Shown here piece after piece: positions 1 to 8,114 of a DNA stretch of 64,000 nt (position 1 is its first letter; every line of letters begins with the position of its first letter). This stretch comes from Arsukibacterium tuosuense (GTDB lineage Bacteria; Pseudomonadota; Gammaproteobacteria; Enterobacterales; Alteromonadaceae). The notes under the pieces are model-generated. The model worked only from the letters and a program-made list of their open reading frames with translations. It ran no database searches and had not been told where the DNA came from. The position numbers were made by a program, and so were the translations under genes. The stretch covers positions 1 to 64,000 of the forward strand of contig NZ_OBEB01000008.1 in assembly GCF_900215315.1 (NCBI RefSeq), in the 5' to 3' direction.

Positions 1-90
1 CCTGATCCCATTCCGAACTCAGAAGTGAAACGCAGCTGCGACGATGGTAGTGTGGCATTCGCCATGCGAGAGTAGTACACCGCCAGGCTC
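1..90 (+). rRNA. rrf: 5S ribosomal RNA, 3' part
   Basis: The window opens inside a 5S rRNA gene. The conserved blocks CCGAACTCAGAAGTGAAACG, GATGGTAGTGTGG and CATGCGAGAGTAG, and the closing GCCAGGC that pairs with the missing 5' end, are all visible. About the last 75-80% of the molecule is present. The rest of the rRNA operon (16S, 23S) would lie to the left of the window. The exact 3' end (about 89-90) is estimated from the acceptor-like stem. Confidence 0.93.
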
Positions 91-105
91 CCAATTCAAT
101 AAAAC

Positions 106-137
106 AGCCCCTCTCGACAGAGCAGGGGCTTTTTTAT
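106..137 (+). terminator. Rho-independent terminator of the rRNA operon
   Basis: A 7-bp perfect stem, AGCCCCT (106-112) with AGGGGCT (124-130), is followed directly by a run of T. It lies 16 nt after the 5S gene, where rRNA operons normally end. Confidence 0.88.
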
Positions 138-154
138 TGGCTGAGATTTGGTGG

Positions 155-345
155 TGTATTGCCCGAGCATGGCGACCCCATGCGACAAGCATGCCCGGAG
201 CATGTTTGGACAGCTTCAGCTGGCCGCGAAGCGGCGAACCCCAGGGATGGGGTGAGCAATGTAGTACAGCGATGCCGGTCTTTCGACAAGCCAACAGTTT
301 GGCTTGTCGCCGGCAGAACGCCCTGAGCTCTGCGAAGGGCATAAA
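155..345. repeat. Dispersed intergenic repeat, copy 1
   Basis: This 300-base non-coding gap between the rRNA terminator and csrD contains blocks also found at 31605-31765 and 33856-33946: ACAGCT(T)CAGCTGG and CCCCAGGGATGGG. It ends with a strong hairpin, CGACAAGCCAA (284-294) with TTGGCTTGTCG (299-309). This copy is the most diverged of the three. Open frames across it are not believable as genes. It probably belongs to a family of short palindromic mobile or REP-like elements of this genome. Confidence 0.5.
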
Positions 346-454
346 GGCTCCCAATAAAACCATGCTGATTCTGAACGGCTATAAAATCTGGCTAATATCT
401 AGACAAAGCAGCAAATTAAGTTAACACTGTATTGACAGTCAAAAGGAGTTGCGT

Positions 455-2092
455 GTGTCACTTGCCCGGCTATTTAAACAAAAAACCTATTCCAGCTGGT
501 TAATTATCCTGGCTTGCTGCTTCATTTTTGCTAATGTGCTCTTTGGTCTTGCTATCGTCCTTAGATCTTCAAGTCTGGCAGGCTGGCAACTTAGTCTGCT
601 GTTTAATGCTTCACTTTTGATGTTTTTAGCTGGCTTATTTTATGGTGTACAGTGGCATCGTCGCTCTCTGGCTACCACTGTATTAAAGGTTGATCATGCG
701 ATAAAACGGCTGGAAGAAAGACTGGAACTTACCCAGCGGGTAGATTTGATGCCAGATATCCGGCTGGAGAAGATTAATGACCGGCTGTTAAGTTACATCA
801 GGCGCGATCATGAAGTACGTCACCTGGTCAGAGTTCAGGGCCTTATTGATCACGAACTTGCGATTGGTAACCGGATATTTTTCGAAAGCAAGCTGCAACA
901 TTTTTTAAGCGATGCTTCAGAGGAAGGTTCTGGTGCTCTTTTCATTATTGAGGTTTCTCACCCCGGGCATAGTATCAGCCAGGTCAAACAGTTAGCATGT
1001 CTTAAGGCCTGCGTTGAAGTTATCAATAGTTATTGTGAGCCCTATCAGGATAGGATCCTGGCCCGCCTATCTGAAAATGACTTAGTATTATTGCTATCAG
1101 GTATCTCAGAAAAAGACATGGCTAATCTGGCTGATACGCTGGTGGTTGCTATGGGCCGGGCTAATTGTTTTGCTAATTATTTAAGTTCTGATTTTGTGCA
1201 TATCGGTTATGTTGCCTATCAACGCGATCAAACGACTTATCAGTTACTTTCGGAAGCCGACATGGCGCTGCGAACTGCGCAGCTTTATGGCCACAATAGT
1301 GCCTTTGGTTTTGAGCCTGAGAAAAAACCTGCGGCCAAAGGTTCAGTCTGGTGGCGATCTGAAATAACTAAGGCTTTGGCGCAGCACCGCTTTAGTTTAA
1401 GCTTCCAGCCAGTGTTTTCATGGCAGGATCAGGAGCTGCTGCAACAAGAGGTTTTGGTAAGGTTGCAGAGCACCGAGGGCGAAAATATCCCAGCGGCGAT
1501 ATTTCTGCCAATGGCTTACAGCTGTGGCTTAACATTACAAATTGACCAGCATGTGTTGTTGCGGGCGGCAAAGCTGGGTTCATTGGAAAGTCGCAGCGCT
1601 ATCAGGTGCAGCGTAAATATTAACGCGCACTCTTTATTAAGCAAAGACTGGCAACAATGGCTGGAGCAGCTAGTGGTAGCTGGCCAGCTCGACCCCTCAC
1701 AGTTAGCCCTGGAACTGACCGAGCATCATCTTATTCGTTACTATGTTAAATTAAAGCCAGTGCTGGATAAAATTATTAACCTTGGCTTTGCGCTGGTTGT
1801 TGACCAGGTAGGACTTACCATTGATATACCTCCATACGCTGATGATCTGGCAATTGAATCAGCGAAATTACATCCATCTGTAGTGCGTAATATTGACCAG
1901 CATCTGGAGCAACAATTGTTTGTCCGGGGGCTGATATCACACTTTGCCGAGCGAGGCATCCGGGTGATTGGTACCGGAGTAGAGTTGGCTGCTGAATGGC
2001 AAACACTGCAAAAGCTGGGGGTCGCCGGCGGGCAGGGTTTTTACTTCAGCCAACCGCTGCCGCAGATAGTATCTGGTACTGTTGCTGAGTAA
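455..2092 (+). CDS. csrD: MSHA locus regulator MshH / CsrD-like degenerate GGDEF-EAL protein
   Basis: This inner-membrane protein has two N-terminal membrane segments (about residues 12-34 and 43-65), then a helical linker, a GGDEF-like domain (about 145-290) and an EAL-like domain (about 300-540). Both catalytic signatures are lost: the GGDEF position reads RLSENDL, the EAL motif reads EVL, and the second EAL signature reads KLHPS instead of KLD. In the E. coli family member CsrD, such a protein does not make or cleave c-di-GMP but promotes RNase E decay of the CsrB/CsrC small RNAs. In Vibrio and Shewanella the homologue MshH opens the MSHA locus, as here. A GTG start at 455 is preferred over TTG at 449 because AGGAG (444-448) then has a 6-nt spacing. 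Its 3' end overlaps the convergent minus-strand gene by 47 bp. Confidence 0.85.
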   Translation: MSLARLFKQKTYSSWLIILACCFIFANVLFGLAIVLRSSSLAGWQLSLLFNASLLMFLAGLFYGVQWHRRSLATTVLKVDHAIKRLEERLELTQRVDLMPDIRLEKINDRLLSYIRRDHEVRHLVRVQGLIDHELAIGNRIFFESKLQHFLSDASEEGSGALFIIEVSHPGHSISQVKQLACLKACVEVINSYCEPYQDRILARLSENDLVLLLSGISEKDMANLADTLVVAMGRANCFANYLSSDFVHIGYVAYQRDQTTYQLLSEADMALRTAQLYGHNSAFGFEPEKKPAAKGSVWWRSEITKALAQHRFSLSFQPVFSWQDQELLQQEVLVRLQSTEGENIPAAIFLPMAYSCGLTLQIDQHVLLRAAKLGSLESRSAIRCSVNINAHSLLSKDWQQWLEQLVVAGQLDPSQLALELTEHHLIRYYVKLKPVLDKIINLGFALVVDQVGLTIDIPPYADDLAIESAKLHPSVVRNIDQHLEQQLFVRGLISHFAERGIRVIGTGVELAAEWQTLQKLGVAGGQGFYFSQPLPQIVSGTVAE

Positions 2093-3032
2093 TTAATTGC
2101 CGGTAATATAAGCCTGCCAGCCCTTGTAACCCACCGGTATGAAAAAAGCTGATCCTGCTGCCTTGGGCAAACTCACCTGCCGCTATCATCTTGTAAAGTT
2201 TAAATAAAGCCCTGCCGGTATAGACGGGCTCTACCGCTATATTGTGTTTAAGCGTAAATTCGCAGCAAAAATTGACATGTTCAGCAGGGCACTTTGCATA
2301 ACGTTGATCAGGGGCAGTTGCCACAATCCGCCAGCACGCTGCGTCTACAGCTTGTTCAGCAAGCAAATTCGCTACTTTCTCAGGTAAAGACAGGTCGTTG
2401 ACCACCGTTAATCCCAGAACCTTTGCGCTGTTACTACTAACTGCACTTTGTTGTGTGCTTGCGGCTATCAGGCCAGCAAGCGTACCACCACTGGCGGTGG
2501 CAGTGGCAATAACATCAGCCGGCCCCGCGGGAGTGTCAGTAAGATTTAAACCGGCAACACCGCGGGCTCCAAGTTCAGAGCTGCCCCCTTCCGGGATGAT
2601 CAGGCAGCCAGGATGGCGAAGTGCGAGCATTTTAAGAAAATCTGGTTGTTGGCGTTGCCGGTATGTCTGACGATCGGTAGCAATCAGCGTCATACCTTTT
2701 GTCAGGCAATACTGTAAGGTAGGATTTTGCCGATCAATGACGTCAGCCCGGACATAGGCGGTTGCATCAAAACCGTTTAGTTGTGCTGCAGCGGCGCTCG
2801 CTGCCAGATGGTTTGAGAAGGCGCCACCAAAAGTGACTAGGCCACGATATTGCTGTTGCTGAATCAACTTTATATGATATTGTAATTTCATCCATTTGTT
2901 GCCGGATATCATCGGCTCAGTAGTCGTCGGACAATATAACCATAGCTCAACCCCTGTGTCTGAAAGCAGAGATTCATCAATCCTGTGCCAGTGGGCACAG
3001 AGACCTGCAATGTCCTGGGTTGGCAATAACAT
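2046..3032 (-). CDS. PLP-dependent ACC deaminase / D-cysteine desulfhydrase family protein
   Basis: This is a fold-type II pyridoxal-phosphate enzyme of 328 residues, close to the usual 330-340 of the family. The family signature SGNKWMKLQYH (about residues 43-53) carries the expected PLP lysine, probably Lys49. GGAFSNHLAA (about 69-78) carries the conserved Ser-Asn-His. A C-terminal FFHTGGLQGL matches the phosphate-binding glycine loop. Members deaminate 1-aminocyclopropane-1-carboxylate or desulfurate D-cysteine. The sequence does not tell which, and D-cysteine desulfhydrase is the commoner role in gammaproteobacteria. It sits on the opposite strand between csrD and mshI, divergent from mshI with 71 bp between them, so it is a visitor in the MSHA locus and not part of it. 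Confidence 0.82.
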   Translation of the reverse strand: MLLPTQDIAGLCAHWHRIDESLLSDTGVELWLYCPTTTEPMISGNKWMKLQYHIKLIQQQQYRGLVTFGGAFSNHLAASAAAAQLNGFDATAYVRADVIDRQNPTLQYCLTKGMTLIATDRQTYRQRQQPDFLKMLALRHPGCLIIPEGGSSELGARGVAGLNLTDTPAGPADVIATATASGGTLAGLIAASTQQSAVSSNSAKVLGLTVVNDLSLPEKVANLLAEQAVDAACWRIVATAPDQRYAKCPAEHVNFCCEFTLKHNIAVEPVYTGRALFKLYKMIAAGEFAQGSRISFFHTGGLQGLAGLYYRQLITQQQYQILSAAAVG

Positions 3033-3103
3033 AAAGCGGCATGGCAGCTCTGAAATGAAGTTGCCAGTATTATAAACCGATATCAGGGTTAAATAGCATT
3101 AAG

Positions 3104-4027
3104 ATGTTAGCCAAAGTTTTGCAACAATTCAGGGTCGGCCATAATAGTTCAGCGGGCATTGCTGTATTGCATATTCGTGATCATGAAATTCAATTGCTGA
3201 TTCAGCCTGAAGACGGAAAAGAGGCATCAGTGCAGGTTACGGCTGTAAATCAGGGTAACTGGCAGCTGGCAATGCAAGAGGTACTGGCAAAAGTTAACAA
3301 AGGAATGGCGCTTACCCTGATCATTCCCCCTACCATGTATCAGATAATCCAACTGGAAAAGCCCGCCCTTGAACAACAGGAACTATTAACCGCTTTACCG
3401 TGGCAGATAAAAGATCTGACGGATATTGCGTTGGAAGAACTGGTGCTTGATTACATCGATTTACCCGCCGCTCCAGGTCAGCCTGCCAAAATTAATGTGG
3501 TAGCGAGCGTAAAAAGCCAACTGCAGGAGCTGATAGCAATTGTTAACCGTCACAAACTTAATTTGCAGCAAATTCTGATTGAAGAATGGTTAATTCATGA
3601 GTTACTTGATTATGCAGACCACGCAGCTTTAGTAATAATGCATCAACCTGAGCAAGATGTATTGTTACAGGTTATTCGCCAGGGCGAATTACAGTTCTCC
3701 AGACGGTTACGCGGTTTTAACCGGTTGCATCAATATACTGAATCTGAATTACAGCAGGGCGTTTTTGACAATTTGTTGTTGGAGATTCAACGTTCTATGG
3801 ACTACATCGAAAGCCAGCTGAAATTGCCGCCAGTGCGCAGTATTCATTTGCTATGTAGTGGCGCCGATCGAACTGATTTGGTTCCGTTATTTCATCAGGC
3901 AGGATTTAGCCAGGTTCAGGCTTTGCAGCTAAAACCTGAACTAAACTGGGCTGTGGTCTTAGATGTAAATGAAGTCTGGCCTGCGATCGCTGCTGCGGGT
4001 AGCTTCAGCAAGGAGCCGTTGGCATGA
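3104..4027 (+). CDS. mshI: MSHA biogenesis protein MshI (PilM-like)
   Basis: This 307-residue cytoplasmic protein is the actin-like inner-membrane platform component of the MSHA pilus, the counterpart of PilM in type IV pilus systems. The N-terminal part (about 18-110) has the segmented beta pattern of this family. There is no signal peptide or membrane segment. It is the first gene of the long plus-strand MSHA series and its last codons overlap the next gene (ATGA type, 4024-4027). No strong ribosome binding site precedes the ATG. Assignment rests on position and on overall similarity to MshI proteins. Confidence 0.82.
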   Translation: MLAKVLQQFRVGHNSSAGIAVLHIRDHEIQLLIQPEDGKEASVQVTAVNQGNWQLAMQEVLAKVNKGMALTLIIPPTMYQIIQLEKPALEQQELLTALPWQIKDLTDIALEELVLDYIDLPAAPGQPAKINVVASVKSQLQELIAIVNRHKLNLQQILIEEWLIHELLDYADHAALVIMHQPEQDVLLQVIRQGELQFSRRLRGFNRLHQYTESELQQGVFDNLLLEIQRSMDYIESQLKLPPVRSIHLLCSGADRTDLVPLFHQAGFSQVQALQLKPELNWAVVLDVNEVWPAIAAAGSFSKEPLA

Positions 4028-4614
4028 AGCAACGGATAAATCTATACCAGGCTGGTTTAAAGCCACAGCAAGAAACGATGACATTATCGTCATTATTTGG
4101 TTTATTGGTGCTCGTACTGACCATAAGTTTGCTGGTGTGGGGGGGCTTAAAATGGCAACAAAGTCAGCAAATACAGCGAAATAAACAGGTCGAGCAACAG
4201 TTAAAACGCCAGCAGGAACAGCTTGGGTTGCTGCAGCAGGCCTTACTACAGCGCCAGCCATCTCAGGTATTAGTTTTTGAACGGGACCAGCTTAAACGTC
4301 GGGTTGAGCAGCAAATTGCATTACAACAATACTTAGCAGCACAACAAGTGCAAGCCGACTATGCCTACAGTGAAGTTTTACAACAGTTGGTTGATGCCGA
4401 TATTAACAGCGTCTGGTTAACCCACTTTAAACTTCGGCCAGGCAGCAGTGAATTACAGGGCCTGACGCTAGCCCCGGCTGCTGTGCCGGGCTGGTTGGAA
4501 AGTCTGCGTCATTTCGACTATTTTAAAGGCCAACGTTTTAATGAGCTGCGTTTAACTCAACTGCCCGAGCAACAGGCGGTAATGTTCCATCTTATTGCTG
4601 AGCAGGGAGATTGA
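4024..4614 (+). CDS. MSHA biogenesis protein, PilN-like (second MshI-type protein)
   Basis: This 196-residue protein has a short cytoplasmic N-terminus containing the sequence INLYQ, one membrane helix (about residues 20-42) and a long Gln-rich coiled coil (about 45-115), followed by a small periplasmic domain. The N-terminal INLY-type motif in PilN binds PilM, so this protein probably binds MshI. It overlaps mshI by four bases and is followed directly by mshJ. It corresponds to the gene often labelled MshI2 or a PilN-domain protein in Shewanella and Vibrio MSHA clusters. Confidence 0.78.
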   Translation: MKQRINLYQAGLKPQQETMTLSSLFGLLVLVLTISLLVWGGLKWQQSQQIQRNKQVEQQLKRQQEQLGLLQQALLQRQPSQVLVFERDQLKRRVEQQIALQQYLAAQQVQADYAYSEVLQQLVDADINSVWLTHFKLRPGSSELQGLTLAPAAVPGWLESLRHFDYFKGQRFNELRLTQLPEQQAVMFHLIAEQGD

Positions 4615-4616
4615 AC

Positions 4617-5267
4617 ATGGCGAACTGGCAGCAACTCAACCAGCGTTATCAGGCTTTGCAGTTAAGAGAAAAGCGGCTTATTTTTTTCGGTTCTGTAGTA
4701 TTGGTTTTCTGGTTATTATTGATGTATCTGCTTGAACCTGCCTGGCAGCAGCAACAGCAACTGACAGGCCAGCAGCAAAAGTTTCGCTTGCAGCAACAGC
4801 AGGTCCGACAGCAACTTGAGCTACTGCAGCTACAGCTGGCAGTAGATATTGAACAACCTTTCCGCGATGAAATTAACCGTCTGACTCTGCAGCAGACAGA
4901 ATTAACCAGCCAAAGACAGCAACAGAGTAGTTTGTTTATTGGCGCTGATCAGATGTTGGCGTTACTGCGGGAAATTCTTGGCAAAAGCCAGCAGCTAAAA
5001 TTGAAGTCACTGTCCACTTCGGCGGCGGTACCTGTGGTACTGGCAGGCCAGCTGGTGGACGAGGCGCCTTTATTGTATCAGCATAAAACTACCCTGGTAG
5101 TTAGTGGTGCCTATCAGAATGTGCAACAGCTGTTAAGTGAGCTGGAACAATTACCCTGGTTGGTGCAGTGGCAGCAGTTAGATTATCAGGTAACGGAGTA
5201 TCCGTTGGCCGATATTAGTATTGAATTTATTACAGTGAGCGAGAATGAAAACTTTATTCAGCTATAG
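4617..5267 (+). CDS. mshJ: MSHA biogenesis protein MshJ (PilO-like)
   Basis: This 216-residue inner-membrane protein has one membrane segment (about residues 22-40), a Gln-rich coiled coil (about 45-105) and a ferredoxin-like periplasmic domain, the arrangement of PilO. It should pair with the preceding PilN-like protein in the alignment subcomplex that links the platform to the secretin. ATG at 4617 is chosen over TTG at 4611 because AGGGAGA (4604-4610) is then at a good distance. It overlaps mshK by 23 bp. Confidence 0.8.
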   Translation: MANWQQLNQRYQALQLREKRLIFFGSVVLVFWLLLMYLLEPAWQQQQQLTGQQQKFRLQQQQVRQQLELLQLQLAVDIEQPFRDEINRLTLQQTELTSQRQQQSSLFIGADQMLALLREILGKSQQLKLKSLSTSAAVPVVLAGQLVDEAPLLYQHKTTLVVSGAYQNVQQLLSELEQLPWLVQWQQLDYQVTEYPLADISIEFITVSENENFIQL

Positions 5268-5571
5268 TGCTGTAATGTTGCTGGCATTTTCCAGCCAGGC
5301 TGACCCAACCCGGCCAGCTGCTGGTTATATTGAAACGTCCGGCAATAATAACATTGCAACCAATACGAACAGCGCATTAAAGCTACAAATAATTCAAAAC
5401 AGCGATCAGGGTAAGGCCGCTACCATTAATGGTCAGTTCTTGCAGCTTGGTGATCAGTATCAAGGCTATACCCTTACCGATATCAGTACTACTGCGGTAG
5501 TACTGAGTCGGGGGGATGAGCAACGCATTTTGCAGTTACATAATAAAACGATAAAAAATTATGATAAATAA
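5245..5571 (+). CDS. mshK: MSHA biogenesis protein MshK (PilP-like)
   Basis: This 108-residue exported protein has a signal peptide (about residues 1-20, ending near SSQADP) followed by a small beta-rich domain, with sequences such as AAGYIETSG and ATINGQFLQLGDQYQGYTL typical of PilP/MshK domains. In other pili PilP connects the inner-membrane PilN/PilO pair to the secretin. It overlaps mshJ by 23 bp and mshL by 11 bp, so translation is probably coupled. Confidence 0.8.
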   Translation: MKTLFSYSAVMLLAFSSQADPTRPAAGYIETSGNNNIATNTNSALKLQIIQNSDQGKAATINGQFLQLGDQYQGYTLTDISTTAVVLSRGDEQRILQLHNKTIKNYDK

Positions 5572-7222
5572 TACCCGCTATAAATTGTGTTTTATCAGCA
5601 GCATCTTATTGCTATCCGCTTGTCAGGCGCTGGAGCCAAATGCCGGCGCAGCTGATGCCAAAAAAGCATTGCAGCCGGCAGCAGCGACAGCAAAGCCTGC
5701 TCTGGCAGTGCCAGCGGCAGTAACTCAGGATCTACTTGCCAGGCCGCCAGCAGCAATCGCCAGTGCCGAACCCCGGTTTAATGTTTCAGCAGCAGATGTA
5801 GCGCTTACCGACTTTTTTCACTCAGTAGTGCACGACACACCTTACAGTCTGGTGGTTCATCCCAGTATCAGTGGCACTATCAGCTTGCAACTGAAGCAGG
5901 TTACTCTGGCAGAAACCCTGGCCATTGTGCAGTCGTTGTATGGTTTTGATATCCGGCGTCAGGGCATGGTATATCAGGTTTACCCAGCTGGCTTGCGTAC
6001 AGAAACCATCGCAGTTAATTATTTAATGCTGCAGCGCAATGGCTTTTCGTCTATTTCAGTTAATTCGGGTGGGGTATCGCAAGACAGCTCAAACCAGAAC
6101 AACAATAATCGTGGTAATCAGGGCCTGGCCAACAACAATAATCAACAGAATAACCCTTTTGGCAATAATAATGGTCAGAATCAAAATAGCCAGCAACAAT
6201 TCAATGGCAGTACTATTCAAAGTGAAAGCCGGACTGATTTCTGGAGTGATTTAAAAGAGGCGGTAGCCGGCGTGCTGGGCGAAGGTGAGCAACGAATGGT
6301 GGTGGTCAGTCCGCAGGCGGGCCTGGTTACCGTGCGCGGGATGCCAAATGAAATTGCGGCAGTAAAAGCCTTTCTGGGCCAGTCAGAGCAGCAACTACAA
6401 CGCCAGGTTGTACTGGAAGCAAAAATTATTGAAGTTACCTTAAGTGATGAATATCAGCAGGGTATTAACTGGCAAAATGCCCTGGCCACCATTGGCTCAA
6501 CCAGTTTTAACTTTACCACCTCCGGGGTTACTCCAAATAACCCGACAACAACAAATTTAGGTGGTGTTACTGCCATTTCTTTTAATAACGCAGACTTTAA
6601 CGGCGTAATTAACTTGCTGGAAACACAAGGTAATGCCCAGGTATTGTCCAGCCCGCGGGTCACCGCGATGAATAACCAGAAAGCGGTGATAAAAGTAGGC
6701 CAGGATGAGTATTTTGTCACCGATATCACCAGCAATACCACCATTGCCGGCACCGGTGCCACCACAACCTCTCCTAATATTTCTCTGCAGCCTTTTTTCT
6801 CCGGTATCGCCCTTGACGTGACGCCGCAGATAGATGAAAACGGCAGTGTAATTTTACATGTTCATCCGTCAGTGACCGAAACGTCAGAGCAAAGCAAAAC
6901 CATTCGCTTCAGCGATGAGCAAATTGTCTTGCCGCTGGCACAGAGCAATATCCGCGAGTCAGATACCATTATAAAAGCCCAGAGTGGCGAAATTGTAGTA
7001 ATTGGCGGCTTAATGCAAACCGTCACCAGTGACAGCGAATCACGTACGCCGGTGCTGGGCGCGATACCTTTGCTGGGCCAGTTGTTTACCAGCAAAAATA
7101 AAATAGAGCGGAAAAAAGAATTGGTGATCCTGCTTAAGCCTACTGTGGTGGGTACCGGGGTCTGGCAACAGCAGTTGCAACAGTCAGAAAAATTAATTAC
7201 TGACTGGTATCCTGAGCAATAA
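5561..7222 (+). CDS. mshL: MSHA outer-membrane secretin MshL
   Basis: This 553-residue secretin forms the outer-membrane gate of the MSHA pilus. It starts with a lipoprotein signal (lipobox LLSAC, about residues 17-21), then N-domains including an STN-like segment (about 75-145), a long Asn/Gln-rich linker (about 168-220), and the secretin core (about 280-545). The core contains the typical VLSSPRVTAMNNQKAVIKVG and the C-terminal VIGGLMQTVTSDSESRTPVLG signature. The Asn/Gln tract is low complexity and is probably disordered and exposed. It is embedded in the operon between mshK (11-bp overlap) and mshM (4-bp gap). Confidence 0.92.
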   Translation: MINNTRYKLCFISSILLLSACQALEPNAGAADAKKALQPAAATAKPALAVPAAVTQDLLARPPAAIASAEPRFNVSAADVALTDFFHSVVHDTPYSLVVHPSISGTISLQLKQVTLAETLAIVQSLYGFDIRRQGMVYQVYPAGLRTETIAVNYLMLQRNGFSSISVNSGGVSQDSSNQNNNNRGNQGLANNNNQQNNPFGNNNGQNQNSQQQFNGSTIQSESRTDFWSDLKEAVAGVLGEGEQRMVVVSPQAGLVTVRGMPNEIAAVKAFLGQSEQQLQRQVVLEAKIIEVTLSDEYQQGINWQNALATIGSTSFNFTTSGVTPNNPTTTNLGGVTAISFNNADFNGVINLLETQGNAQVLSSPRVTAMNNQKAVIKVGQDEYFVTDITSNTTIAGTGATTTSPNISLQPFFSGIALDVTPQIDENGSVILHVHPSVTETSEQSKTIRFSDEQIVLPLAQSNIRESDTIIKAQSGEIVVIGGLMQTVTSDSESRTPVLGAIPLLGQLFTSKNKIERKKELVILLKPTVVGTGVWQQQLQQSEKLITDWYPEQ

Positions 7223-7226
7223 GCTT

Positions 7227-8114
7227 ATGTATGCTGCCCATTTTAATCTGGCCGCCACGCCGTTTTCTTTAACCCCCGATACCCGCTTTTATGTTGGCTT
7301 ACCGCAACATGAAGCGGCACTGGCGGTGCTGAATACGGCATTAAATGCTGGCGAGGGTTTTATTAAAGTAACCGGTGAAGTGGGCACAGGTAAAACCTTA
7401 TTGTGCAGGTTATTGTTAAAACAAGCGCCAGCTGATTGGCAACTGGCTTATCTGCCTGATCCCAGTGTTAGCCCTTCAGAACTGCGCTGGGCACTGGCCG
7501 CAGAGCTGGGCCTGAAATACTCCGCAAATATCGACGCCAGTCAGTTGCTGCAATTGTTGCAGCGGCAATTAATTCTACTGGCGCAAAGCGGTAAAAAAAT
7601 TGTGCTGGTCATCGATGAAGCGCAAGCGCTGCCAGATGATACGCTTGAGACAGTGCGGCTGCTGACAAATCTGGAAACCGAGCGAAGGAAACTGCTACAG
7701 GTGGTATTGTTTGGCCAGCCAGAGCTGGATCAGCGCCTGGCCAGCCAGCAATTCCGTCAGCTGCGCCAACGTATTTCTTTCGCCTATAAACTGCCGGTAA
7801 TGTCGCCGGCGCAAATCCGCTTCTATGTCCGGCACCGTTTACAAACAGCGGGGGCGACCCCAGCGTTATTTAATCGTTTCGCCTTGCTGGCCATTAACCG
7901 TTACAGCCGCGGTATTCCCCGATTGGTTAATTTACTGGCTCATAAAGGGCTGATGCTGGCTTACGGTGAGGGTAAAAGCCGGGTAACGGGCCGGCATATC
8001 CGCTTTGCCGCGCAGGATACCGAAGACACGCGCCGCAGTGCCGCGCATTATTTATGGTTACTGGCCGGTGCGGCAGTATTTAGTGCTGCCTGCTTTGCCT
8101 GGGTGCTGCGATGA
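7227..8114 (+). CDS. mshM: MSHA biogenesis ATPase MshM (ExeA/GspA-like)
   Basis: This 295-residue AAA+ ATPase of the ExeA family begins with the family hallmark FNLAATPFSLTPDTRFY. It has Walker A GEVGTGKT (about residues 50-57), Walker B VLVIDEAQ (about 130-137) and a single C-terminal membrane helix (about 274-294). ExeA-type proteins help assemble secretins through the peptidoglycan. Here it would serve MshL, the preceding gene. Its last codons overlap mshN. Confidence 0.9.
   Translation: MYAAHFNLAATPFSLTPDTRFYVGLPQHEAALAVLNTALNAGEGFIKVTGEVGTGKTLLCRLLLKQAPADWQLAYLPDPSVSPSELRWALAAELGLKYSANIDASQLLQLLQRQLILLAQSGKKIVLVIDEAQALPDDTLETVRLLTNLETERRKLLQVVLFGQPELDQRLASQQFRQLRQRISFAYKLPVMSPAQIRFYVRHRLQTAGATPALFNRFALLAINRYSRGIPRLVNLLAHKGLMLAYGEGKSRVTGRHIRFAAQDTEDTRRSAAHYLWLLAGAAVFSAACFAWVLR

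Noticed and set aside
44-424. Open frames on both strands over the 5S rRNA end and the following repeat
   Set aside because: They read through rRNA, a terminator and a dispersed repeat. Their composition is not protein-like.
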